A DNA stretch of 64,000 nt from Nitrincola iocasae (lineage in GTDB: Bacteria > Pseudomonadota > Gammaproteobacteria > Pseudomonadales > Balneatricaceae): NCBI RefSeq assembly GCF_008727795.1, contig NZ_CP044222.1, positions 2,356,001-2,420,000 on the forward strand, given 5' to 3'. Within the stretch, counting starts at the first letter, position 1, and each line of letters begins with the position of its first letter. Made by a program: the position numbers and the translations under genes. Positions 51,891-60,138 of the stretch are shown here, in pieces. The notes below the pieces were generated by a model, which was not told the origin of the DNA, did no database searches, and saw only the letters and a program-made list of their open reading frames with translations.

Positions 51891-54032
51891 TCAGAACACC
51901 TGTCGGAAAGGTGGCAAGGCATTCAGAATTTGACGACCATAAAATTTTCCGGTCAAACGGCGATCCAGAATCACCACCCGACCACGATCCTGCTCAGTGC
52001 GCAATAACCTTCCCACCGCCTGGGTCAAGCGCATCGACGCTGCCGGTACCGTCCACTCAACAAACGGGTTGCCACCCTGCTGCTCAATCCATTCGGACAT
52101 AGTGGCATCAACCGGGTCATCCGGTACACTGAAGGGCAATTTGGTAATAATCACATCGGTGAGATACGCCCCGGGAAGATCGACCCCTTCGGCGAAGGAG
52201 GCCAGACCAAACAAGCTGCTGGGCTGACCGGCATCAATGCGTTCCCGGTGTTGTTGCAGCATGGCAGATTTGGAGCTGCTGCCCTGCGCCGTCACTCGCG
52301 TTTTCAGGGAGGCATCTAATTGGTCCAACACACTGAGCATCTGCTTCCACGAACTGAACAGTATCAATGAAGCCTGTATCCCTGGCAATTCGCGATTCAG
52401 ATACTCGGCCACCTCATCGGTATGCTCGTTTGCCCGCCCGGGATCTGAGCGCATCACCGGTATTTCCAGAACCGCTGAATTAAAATAATCAAATGGGCTG
52501 GCCAACTGTTCGCAGGGCGTCGACTCGGGCAGTCCCAGCGTGGCCTTCAGGCGATCAAAGCGCCCCAGTGCTGTCAGTGTGGCTGACGTAACCAGTGCGC
52601 CGAAACATACATCCCAAAGATGCTCCTGCAGCGTTGCAGCCACAGAGACCGGACTGCTGCAGCACTCATAGTCCCGCCCGGCCAGCGTATCTTGCAAGAC
52701 TACCCAGCGCGCAGTAGGACTCACTCCTGGCTCATCCGGACGAGCAAAACTACCCGCCAGCCAATGCATTTGCTGTAACCGATTGATCAGAAAGCCCAGC
52801 TGTGGATAGAATGCTTCCGCCTGAGAGCGTTCTATATCGTCCAGATTGCCTTCCAACGCTTCCTTAAGCAGCGCCGCCAACTGTTCCAGCTGCATCAGAA
52901 TACGTTGACTGCACTGGGCAGTTTCATTTGCAGGCGACAACCAGGATTCCGGCTGACGACCTCCGGCAAAGCGCACTCTCGGGGTACGACCTCGATCATC
53001 TTGAAATTGTAGGGCTTCTGCCAGATTTTTCATGCCATCCAGTGCCAGCAGCAGATCAGCAACAGGTTGATGCAGCTTGACTACCAGATCATCCAGATAC
53101 GCAGAAGAGCACTGCCCGGCAAACTGCTGCAGTTTTTTCTCCATGCCGCCGATCAGACGCAGTGCGGCATTCAAGCGCAAACTGTAGGAAAAATGACCGC
53201 CAGCCTTATCGGCAAGATGATGCCCTTCATCAAAAATATACAAGGATGAGGATGGCTCCGGCAGAATGGCGCCCCCGCCGAGGGAAAGATCGGCCAGCAC
53301 CAGATCATGATTGGCAATGATGAGATCCGCATCACCCATCTGTTCACGTGCACGATAAAACGGGCAAACACTGAAATTGATGCAGCGGCGGTTGCTGCAC
53401 TGCATATGGTCACTGGTCAGATGCCCCCAGGTTTCATCGGAGGGTGCCGCATCCAGTCGGTCGCGATCACCATCCCATTTGCCCTCAGCATACTGTTGCA
53501 TTAATCCCCTGACCGCATTCACCACGCCAGGTTCGATAACGCGCGCCTGTTCGTCTTCATAAAGCGCCATTTGACCCTGCGTCCCCTGATCGTCCAGGAG
53601 TTGTTCAGCTTTATTGAGGCAGAGGTAACGCCCGCGACCTTTGGCCAGACTATAGCTGAAGCTCAATCCGGCATGGCTTTCCAGTTCAGGCAGATCCTTG
53701 TCGGTGAGTTGCTCCTGCAGCGCCACAGTGGCGGTGGATACAATCAGTTTCAGGCCCCGCTGCTTGGCAATGGGTAACACCGCCAGCAAGTAAGCAATGG
53801 TTTTGCCAGTCCCTGTACCCGCCTCGACAGCGATCAAATGGGACTCACCTAACCGCTTGCCTTTCTCATCCGCACGGATAGCCCCCAGCACTCGAGCCAC
53901 AGCGGCAATCATCTGCTTCTGTGCCGGACGGGCTTTTAACCCACGACTGTCGAGAAAACGACTGTAGGCTGTTTGTATCTCTTTTTTTAGTGACGCTTCC
54001 AGCAAGCGAAGATCCTCTGTTATTTCAGCCAT
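51891..54032 (-). CDS. dinG: DinG-family ATP-dependent DNA helicase
   Basis: Protein of 713 aa. Walker A is VEAGTGTGKTIAYLLA; the Fe-S cluster cysteines lie in RYLCLNKAE and MQCSNRRCINFSVCPFYRAR; DEGH box IFDEGHHLA; and C-terminal motif QAVGRLLRTEQDRGRV. It unwinds R-loops and forked DNA 5' to 3' and is damage-inducible in E. coli. It is divergent from lexA across a region with two SOS-box-like sites. Confidence 0.93.
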   Translation of the reverse strand: MAEITEDLRLLEASLKKEIQTAYSRFLDSRGLKARPAQKQMIAAVARVLGAIRADEKGKRLGESHLIAVEAGTGTGKTIAYLLAVLPIAKQRGLKLIVSTATVALQEQLTDKDLPELESHAGLSFSYSLAKGRGRYLCLNKAEQLLDDQGTQGQMALYEDEQARVIEPGVVNAVRGLMQQYAEGKWDGDRDRLDAAPSDETWGHLTSDHMQCSNRRCINFSVCPFYRAREQMGDADLIIANHDLVLADLSLGGGAILPEPSSSLYIFDEGHHLADKAGGHFSYSLRLNAALRLIGGMEKKLQQFAGQCSSAYLDDLVVKLHQPVADLLLALDGMKNLAEALQFQDDRGRTPRVRFAGGRQPESWLSPANETAQCSQRILMQLEQLAALLKEALEGNLDDIERSQAEAFYPQLGFLINRLQQMHWLAGSFARPDEPGVSPTARWVVLQDTLAGRDYECCSSPVSVAATLQEHLWDVCFGALVTSATLTALGRFDRLKATLGLPESTPCEQLASPFDYFNSAVLEIPVMRSDPGRANEHTDEVAEYLNRELPGIQASLILFSSWKQMLSVLDQLDASLKTRVTAQGSSSKSAMLQQHRERIDAGQPSSLFGLASFAEGVDLPGAYLTDVIITKLPFSVPDDPVDATMSEWIEQQGGNPFVEWTVPAASMRLTQAVGRLLRTEQDRGRVVILDRRLTGKFYGRQILNALPPFRQVF

Positions 54033-54047
54033 CTATTTTATCAAAAT

Positions 54048-54080
54048 CTACGTCAATCAGACACAACAGACTTGACGTAG
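54048..54080. promoter_or_regulatory. Symmetric palindrome in the dinG/lexA intergenic region
   Basis: CTACGTCAA (54048-54056) and TTGACGTAG (54072-54080) are exact inverted copies 15 bases apart. Each arm contains TTGACG in the outward direction, a possible -35 for either gene. A matching -10 is clear for neither by eye. Confidence 0.5.
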
Positions 54081-54088
54081 CGACAATA

Positions 54089-54123
54089 CTGTACAAAAAT
54101 GCAGTTACTGTACACAAAAACAG
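54089..54123. promoter_or_regulatory. Tandem LexA boxes in the lexA/dinG region
   Basis: CTGTACACAAAAACAG (54108-54123) is a perfect CTGT-N8-ACAG SOS box. CTGTACAAAAATGCAG (54089-54104) matches except for one base of the ACAG half. The 19-base spacing of two boxes upstream of lexA is as in E. coli lexA. The sites would also repress the divergent dinG. Confidence 0.88.
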
Positions 54124-54131
54124 GTTATAAA

Positions 54132-54746
54132 ATGAAACTTACAGCGCGTCAATCACAAGTACTTGACTGTATTCGCCGCCATATCGAATCCACTGGCTAC
54201 CCACCCACGCGCGCCGAAATCGCACGCGAGCTGGGATTCAAGTCCGCCAATGCAGCAGAAGAACACCTTAAAGCCTTGCAGCGAAAAGGTGCGATAGAGA
54301 TGATTCAGCACACCTCTCGAGGGATACGCTTGCCTGAAGAACCCATCAATGATCCAGAGGAAACCGGCCTCCCCTTAGTTGGTTCTGTAGCGGCAGGCTC
54401 GCCGATCCTGGCATTGGAGCATATCGAAGAGCGCTGCAATATTGCCCCGGATTTCTTCCATCCCCCGGCTAACTACCTGCTTCGTGTGCGCGGCATGAGC
54501 ATGAAGAATATCGGTATTATGGACGGTGATTTACTGGCTGTGCACCAAACCCAGGAGATACGCAATGGCCAGGTTGTAGTCGCCAGAATCGGTGATGAAG
54601 TGACAGTTAAGCGATTCCAGCGCGAGGGCAGCAAAGTCAGCCTGATCGCTGAAAACGAAGAGTTCAGTCCAATCGAGCTGGACCTGACTCAGGACGAGTT
54701 GATCATTGAAGGGCTCGGTGTGGGTGTTATTCGCCAACAGAGCTAA
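54132..54746 (+). CDS. lexA: SOS repressor LexA
   Basis: LexA of 204 aa. ATG at 54132 gives the family start MKLTARQSQVLDCIRRHIE; the longer frame would run through an SOS box. The winged helix is within residues 1-65. The self-cleavage bond is Ala88-Gly89 (VAAGSP) and the catalytic dyad is Ser123 (RGMSMKNIG) and Lys160 (TVKRF), offset by four from E. coli S119/K156. It represses SOS genes until RecA triggers cleavage. Confidence 0.97.
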   Translation: MKLTARQSQVLDCIRRHIESTGYPPTRAEIARELGFKSANAAEEHLKALQRKGAIEMIQHTSRGIRLPEEPINDPEETGLPLVGSVAAGSPILALEHIEERCNIAPDFFHPPANYLLRVRGMSMKNIGIMDGDLLAVHQTQEIRNGQVVVARIGDEVTVKRFQREGSKVSLIAENEEFSPIELDLTQDELIIEGLGVGVIRQQS

Positions 54747-54759
54747 ACTTGCGTCAAAC

Positions 54760-54784
54760 TGCAGGAGTGCTCACCACTCCTGCA
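54760..54784. terminator. Hairpin between the convergent lexA and DUF6586 genes
   Basis: TGCAGGAGTG and CACTCCTGCA form a perfect 10-bp stem with a five-base loop. It lies after lexA and overlaps the last codons of the opposing gene. T-runs are poor, so termination efficiency is uncertain. Confidence 0.55.
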
Positions 54785-55295
54785 TACCCTCTCTGAGTCG
54801 ATCAACTAACTGACGCATGCTCCCCAGCCAGACCTGATACTCAGTATAAACATCCTGATCTTCAGCATGATCCGGATTAACCTGCATCACGTGAATTTCT
54901 GAGAGACTTGAAGAAGCCGAAGACTGTTCGCGTTTATCTATAGCTATCCAGCAAGCAGCATAAGCTCTGAGCAACTTATGCAGCCAGCTGTCCTGACGCG
55001 CTTCCAATTGTTGCAATTCATTTAACTCAGGCGATTCATACCCAGCCTTTTCAAACCCCAGAGCTAAATCTGCCAAGCCAACAATAGTCTCAGTTTCCAC
55101 ACTGTAACGCTCAGCTACTTCGCGCAACAACGCACTGTAAGTAGATGACAAATGAAACAGTACCGACTCCTGATAGGATTCAATTAACGCATGTTTACTC
55201 CAGGCCGATGAATTCTGAGCATTCTTCAGCGCATCCAGATGCAATCTGGCAAAATTCAACTTCTGGTTAGTACGGGCCAGGTACACTTCACTCAT
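54771..55295 (-). CDS. DUF6586-like protein
   Basis: Protein of 174 aa, helical and soluble, opening EVYLARTNQKLNFARLHLDALK, which is the family's recognisable start. A Leu/Glu-rich helical middle follows. Homologues in Pseudomonas sit between sulA/lexA and topA. Function unknown. No sulA-like gene is seen between lexA and topA here. Confidence 0.65.
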   Translation of the reverse strand: MSEVYLARTNQKLNFARLHLDALKNAQNSSAWSKHALIESYQESVLFHLSSTYSALLREVAERYSVETETIVGLADLALGFEKAGYESPELNELQQLEARQDSWLHKLLRAYAACWIAIDKREQSSASSSLSEIHVMQVNPDHAEDQDVYTEYQVWLGSMRQLVDRLREGMQEW

Positions 55296-55348
55296 ATCAA
55301 CCCCTCCAGGGTTTGCTCTGGGATATTTGCTTTAAGACTATCGCTGTA

Positions 55349-57994
55349 TCAAGATTTGGAAACACGCTTTTTGGCTTGCTCGACTGTCCAATTGCCTCTG
55401 TCGTAAAAAGCACGCCAACCGGTTGCTTTACCTTCTTTCTCAGTCATTACATACTGTTCTTTGGTTTTGCGGCTATAGCGAACAATAGTCGGGTTACCCT
55501 CCTCATCCTGAACAGGTGCGGTTAACAGAAAGTGATACTTTGGATCAATTTCGGCTTTATGCGGTAACAGCTCACTGACGAAAGGCGCACGCGTTTCACG
55601 CTTTTTCGGAAACTGACTGGCAGCCAAAAACAAGCCACTGGCACCATCTCTCAGTACGTAGGTGTCATCCACCTTCTCACACTGCAGTTCAGGCATTGCA
55701 ACTGGATCCATTTTAGGCGGGGCCGCTTCACCACTACGTAAAAGTTTACGAGTATTTTTACATTCTGAATTGGTGCAACCAAAAAACTTACCGAAGCGAC
55801 CGGTTTTTAACTGCATATCAGAACCGCATTTATCACATTCAATGGTAGGCCCATCGTAGCCTTTGATCCTGAAGCTACCCTGCTCCACTTCATAACCTGG
55901 ACAGTCTGGGTTGTTACCACAAATATGCAACTTGCGCTTTTCATCCAGCAAGTAAGAGTCCATCGCCGTACCACACAGTTTACAACGGTGCTTATTACGC
56001 AGTATACGCGACTCGGCCTCTTCATCGGCATCTGCACTGACCACCTCATCACCGGAAATCAGGTTGATGGTGCATTTGCAGCGCTCCTTAGGCGGTAACG
56101 AATAGCCGGAACAACCCAAAAACACCCCCGTACTACCGGTACGAATCATCATCTTGCGGCCGCAATCCGGGCAATCGATATCAGTCGGCGTGGGGGCGTT
56201 GGGGCGCATACCCGCTTCCGGGTCTTGAGCCTGTTCCAGATCCTGGACAAAGTCTTTATAAAATTTGTCCAGCAAGGCTTTCCAATCCAGATCGCCACGT
56301 GCGACTTCATCCAGATATTCTTCCATTCGCGCGGTGAAGCTATAGTCCATTAGATCTGAAAAGCTTTCACTCAGGCGTTCTGTCACAATATCGCCCATTT
56401 TACAGGCATAGAAACGCCGCCCCTGGACTTCGACATAACCACGATCCTGAATAGTGGAAATAATCGCCGCATAGGTTGAAGGCCGACCAATGCCGCGTTT
56501 CTCCAACTCTTTAACCAGGCTTGCCTCGGTATAGCGCGGAGACGGACGGGTAAAGTGCTGTTTCGGCTCGAGCCCCTGCAACGATAAGGTATCGCCCTCT
56601 TTCAGGTCTGGCAGAATCACATCTTCATCATTTTTGCCGCGCGCTGGCAATACCCGTGTATAACCGTCAAACCGCAAAATTCGACCTTTCACAGCCAGCT
56701 CGAAATCACTGGCGCGCACGGTAATCCGGGTACTGGTATAGAGTGCTGGCGTCATCTGACAGGCCAGGAATTGCCGCCGAATCAGGTCATACAGACGCTC
56801 AGCATCAGACTCCATACCGCTCAGTGTATCGGCGGTTTGATTAACATCTGAGGGACGTATCGCCTCATGCGCTTCCTGTGCGCCCTCTTTGCTGCTGTAG
56901 CGTATCGGCTGCTCCGGCAAGTAACGCTCACCAAATTGATCCAGAATATAGTCACGACAGGTAGCGACTGCTTCCTCGCTCAAGTTGGTTGAGTCGGTTC
57001 GCATGTAAGTGATATAGCCGGCTTCATACAAGCGCTGCGCCATCATCATGGTTTTCTTGACCCCAAAACCCAGTCGGGTACTGGCGGCCTGTTGCAGTGT
57101 CGAGGTAATGAAGGGTGCAGACGGTTTGCTGCTGGTGGCACGATCTTCCCGACCGGTAATACGGTAATCAGCGCTCTTCAGCAGCGCCAGCAGCTTGTCG
57201 GTTTCATCTTTGGAGGTCGGGCGAAAAGCCTTTTCACCCTGACGCATCACCTGCAGCCTCAGGGATTCACCGCTTTCGCTGATCGTAGAGGCGAACACTT
57301 CCCAGTATTCTTCAGGAATAAACGCACGAATTTCACGCTCACGATCAACCACCAGGCGTACCGCAACTGACTGAACACGGCCAGCCGACAAGCCCCGGGC
57401 CACCTTTTCCCACAAGAGTGGCGACACCATATAACCCACCACCCGATCAAGAAAACGCCGTGCCTGCTGTGCATTAACACGACTCATGGCCAGATCACCT
57501 GGCTCTTTGAAAGCTTCCTTGATGGCTTTTTTGGTTATTTCATTAAAGACTACCCGCTTAAAGCGACTATCATCACCACCTATGGCTTCGCGCAAGTGCC
57601 AGGCTATCGCTTCCCCTTCGCGGTCCAAATCCGTTGCCAGATAGATTTCATCAGCATTGGCGGCCAGCTTCTTCAGCTCATCTACCACCTTTTCTTTACC
57701 CGGCAAAATTTCGTAGCGAGCCGCCCATCCCTGTTCAGGGTCGATCCCCATACGCCGGATCAATTGCTCCCGCGCTTTGGTTTTCTTGTAAGCCGCTTTG
57801 GCTTCATCAGACAGTTTGCGCGTCTGCGCTGCCAAACGTGCACGCTCTTTGGGATCGGTAGTGCCACCACTACCGCTGGTCGGCAGGTCTCGAATATGAC
57901 CCACACTGGATTTCACCACATACTGGCTACCAAGGTATTTATTGATAGTGCGAGCCTTGGCCGGTGACTCCACGATAACGAGGGTTTTACCCAT
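55349..57994 (-). CDS. topA: DNA topoisomerase I
   Basis: TopA of 881 aa. The Toprim domain begins KTLVIVESPAKARTINKYLG and carries YLATDLDREGEAIAWHL; the catalytic Tyr is in GYITYMRTDSTNLS. Three to four C-terminal Cys zinc ribbons (CPDCGRKM, CKLCGTAM, CDKCGSDM) precede a basic tail. It relaxes negative supercoils. The 176 bases between it and the next plus-strand gene carry its promoter; no T-box or other element was recognised. Confidence 0.97.
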   Translation of the reverse strand: MGKTLVIVESPAKARTINKYLGSQYVVKSSVGHIRDLPTSGSGGTTDPKERARLAAQTRKLSDEAKAAYKKTKAREQLIRRMGIDPEQGWAARYEILPGKEKVVDELKKLAANADEIYLATDLDREGEAIAWHLREAIGGDDSRFKRVVFNEITKKAIKEAFKEPGDLAMSRVNAQQARRFLDRVVGYMVSPLLWEKVARGLSAGRVQSVAVRLVVDREREIRAFIPEEYWEVFASTISESGESLRLQVMRQGEKAFRPTSKDETDKLLALLKSADYRITGREDRATSSKPSAPFITSTLQQAASTRLGFGVKKTMMMAQRLYEAGYITYMRTDSTNLSEEAVATCRDYILDQFGERYLPEQPIRYSSKEGAQEAHEAIRPSDVNQTADTLSGMESDAERLYDLIRRQFLACQMTPALYTSTRITVRASDFELAVKGRILRFDGYTRVLPARGKNDEDVILPDLKEGDTLSLQGLEPKQHFTRPSPRYTEASLVKELEKRGIGRPSTYAAIISTIQDRGYVEVQGRRFYACKMGDIVTERLSESFSDLMDYSFTARMEEYLDEVARGDLDWKALLDKFYKDFVQDLEQAQDPEAGMRPNAPTPTDIDCPDCGRKMMIRTGSTGVFLGCSGYSLPPKERCKCTINLISGDEVVSADADEEAESRILRNKHRCKLCGTAMDSYLLDEKRKLHICGNNPDCPGYEVEQGSFRIKGYDGPTIECDKCGSDMQLKTGRFGKFFGCTNSECKNTRKLLRSGEAAPPKMDPVAMPELQCEKVDDTYVLRDGASGLFLAASQFPKKRETRAPFVSELLPHKAEIDPKYHFLLTAPVQDEEGNPTIVRYSRKTKEQYVMTEKEGKATGWRAFYDRGNWTVEQAKKRVSKS

Positions 57995-58170
57995 TGAATC
58001 TGTTCCTTTATGTCGCTGTGCGCCGGAAAATATCGTGCATATATAAGTGTTGAGTTGAGCGGGGTCAAGTTAAACTGTCTTATCAATACGGTTTATCTTT
58101 ACAAAAAAGTTGCCATAATAGAGCTAAATCGCTCTGTAAAAGCGCTTTTTTACGATTTCTCTATACCAGA

Positions 58171-58899
58171 GTGCCAAAGCTGATGCTGAGTGACAACCTC
58201 ATTTACGTTTTTCTGATTGCAGCACTGGGCTTAGCTGCCTTGTCGGTGAACTATGTCATCACCTCCAGAGAAAAATACAAAGAAACCCGCAACGCCCGCC
58301 TAAAATGGCTAAAAGAGCAATCAGAACATACACTTAATTCGCTGGCGGTACTGAAAGAGATCAACTGCAGGGGAGACATTACTGACAAGCTCAACCAGCA
58401 TGCGCTGTCACTGATTGAAGAGATCGGCGTGCTTGCGCCCGACTCTGAACTCATGACAGATGTCAGTAAAATCAAAGACACTACCGATAGAACGCGCCCC
58501 AAGCAAGAACCATTCAATAACGACAGAGCGGTCAGAAAAGCACAGATTTATATAAATTTTGCTGAAAAACTGATTATCGATATGGCCAATAAAGGCAAAA
58601 TGACGCCACAACTGGCCCATACCTATCAGCAAGAGCTTTACTGGCTGAATATTTCCATGGTTGCCGATGCACATATCACTCAAGGACGTACACTGATGCA
58701 GCAGGGTGACAAACTGGGCGCCTTGTCACACTACAAACATGCCAAAGCAATTCTGGTAAGAGCGGCCGTACCGCAACGTCAGAAACAGGATAGACTGAAA
58801 CCGGTACAAGAGTTAATTGACCAACTGCAGCCTAAACGCGATTTTGGTCCAGGCGCGCTGGCAGACTCTATTGACGCCTATCTCAATGATCCCAACTAG
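58171..58899 (+). CDS. Hypothetical membrane-anchored protein
   Basis: Protein of 242 aa (GTG at 58171) or 238 aa (ATG at 58183). One transmembrane helix at the N-terminus (IYVFLIAALGLAALSVNYVI) is followed by a charged helical cytoplasmic region with a TPR-like segment near AHITQGRTLMQQGDKLGALSHYKHAK. No family recognised. It converges on the DUF1653 gene with six bases between coding ends. Confidence 0.6.
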   Translation: MPKLMLSDNLIYVFLIAALGLAALSVNYVITSREKYKETRNARLKWLKEQSEHTLNSLAVLKEINCRGDITDKLNQHALSLIEEIGVLAPDSELMTDVSKIKDTTDRTRPKQEPFNNDRAVRKAQIYINFAEKLIIDMANKGKMTPQLAHTYQQELYWLNISMVADAHITQGRTLMQQGDKLGALSHYKHAKAILVRAAVPQRQKQDRLKPVQELIDQLQPKRDFGPGALADSIDAYLNDPN

Positions 58900-58905
58900 G
58901 CCGTA

Positions 58906-59124
58906 TCAGTCCCCAATGCGCTGAAAGCGTGGCTGAACATCACCGTCAGCCGTCCTGACAGATTCATTGAACATAGCAGTTGGCCGGACCCAAAGTCCGC
59001 CCTCGCCATAGCAAGGACGATAAATCACCATCCAGTCTTCAGTTTCGGAATGCTGAGCACAATCCAGCACTTGATATTCATGCCCTTTGTAGTGACGATA
59101 GCGTCCGGGAGAAGGTAATAGCAT
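58906..59124 (-). CDS. DUF1653 domain protein
   Basis: Small soluble protein of 72 aa. The DUF1653 pattern is clear: PGRYRHYKGHEYQVLDCAQHSET, MVIYRPCYGEGGLWVRPTAMF. Such proteins are widespread; their role is unknown. It starts 12 bases after the upstream 168-aa gene and is probably co-transcribed. Confidence 0.8.
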   Translation of the reverse strand: MLLPSPGRYRHYKGHEYQVLDCAQHSETEDWMVIYRPCYGEGGLWVRPTAMFNESVRTADGDVQPRFQRIGD

Positions 59125-59136
59125 ATTTTATCCTGA

Positions 59137-59643
59137 TTAAATTCTGGCTGCTAAAATAGGCTGTAGCGCAGCATGAATGGCATCCAGTTGTTCGGGTCCA
59201 CCCGCTTCACGCCAATACACACTGAAATGAACCGGTGTGGACTCCAACGCAATGACCTCAACTGGTAAAGACTGAATCAACGTGGCAATCTGCTCGCAGG
59301 CAATGTCACTTAGTTGGTATTCGCCTCGTTTCCAGGACCAGCCTGCTGGCAGCCCTTGATTAGATACATTCTCTGTTTTAAAAATCTGCCAGGTTTTCCA
59401 TTGGTCACGCTCATCACGCGACAGGTCGCTGCGTAGAATTCTATACGCAGGCACGCGGATTTTTTCCGGTTCCATTTGCCCTTTACCGCGTGGTGTTTCC
59501 AGATGAGCAATTTGTACAGAAAAGCCCAACTTGCGGGCATGCAAGCGAATTTTTGATAGCATATGTTCACGCGGACTAGGGCGAACCCACATAATCGAGC
59601 CAATCAGTGACAATATAACCGCTATAGAGATTACCCATTCCAT
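59137..59643 (-). CDS. Hypothetical membrane-anchored protein
   Basis: Protein of 168 aa with one N-terminal membrane helix (MEWVISIAVILSLIGSIMWV) and a mostly beta-rich soluble part. Key stretches are REHMLSKIRLHARKLGF and AGWSWKRGEY. A protein in the same position near usp and uup occurs in Pseudomonas. Its function is not known to me. Confidence 0.6.
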   Translation of the reverse strand: MEWVISIAVILSLIGSIMWVRPSPREHMLSKIRLHARKLGFSVQIAHLETPRGKGQMEPEKIRVPAYRILRSDLSRDERDQWKTWQIFKTENVSNQGLPAGWSWKRGEYQLSDIACEQIATLIQSLPVEVIALESTPVHFSVYWREAGGPEQLDAIHAALQPILAARI

Positions 59644-59691
59644 CCTGTTATCCTATACTTAATGTAAATCAATTTATTAAAGGGCACCGTC

Positions 59692-60135
59692 ATGAGTACC
59701 TATTCACACATACTGCTAGCCATTGATCTTTCTGACGAATCTGAACAACTGATCACTAAAGCTGCTGAACTGGCGCGTTTGTATCAGGCTGACCTGGATA
59801 TTATCCATGTTGTTGAACCACTCACCTTCGCTTATGGTGGTGACGTTCCAATGGATCTTTCCACAATTCAGGAACAGCTCGACGAACATGCTGAGCAGAA
59901 ACTGAACCATCTCTGTGCCACTATCGACCACCCAGTCAGTCGACGCCACATAGTTACTGGCCACACAGAATCTGAGATACATCGCGTGGCCAGTGAAACC
60001 GAAGCTGACTTAATCATTGTCGGCAGTCATGGCCGCCATGGGCTGGCTTTGCTACTCGGCTCCACAGCTAATGGTGTGTTGCATGGCGCACGGTGCGATG
60101 TACTGGCCATCCGGGTTCAAAGTAAAGAAAGCTAA
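59692..60135 (+). CDS. Universal stress protein A family
   Basis: Protein of 147 aa, single Usp domain: HILLAIDLSDESEQLITKAAELA and the C-terminal loop IIVGSHGRHGLALLLGSTANGVL, a probable nucleotide-binding loop. It converges on uup with three bases between the coding ends. A second Usp, besides TeaD, in this window. Confidence 0.9.
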   Translation: MSTYSHILLAIDLSDESEQLITKAAELARLYQADLDIIHVVEPLTFAYGGDVPMDLSTIQEQLDEHAEQKLNHLCATIDHPVSRRHIVTGHTESEIHRVASETEADLIIVGSHGRHGLALLLGSTANGVLHGARCDVLAIRVQSKES

Positions 60136-60138
60136 GAT

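Noticed and set aside
54099..54131. Upstream start for lexA
   Set aside because: It would place an SOS box inside the coding sequence and add residues absent from LexA proteins.
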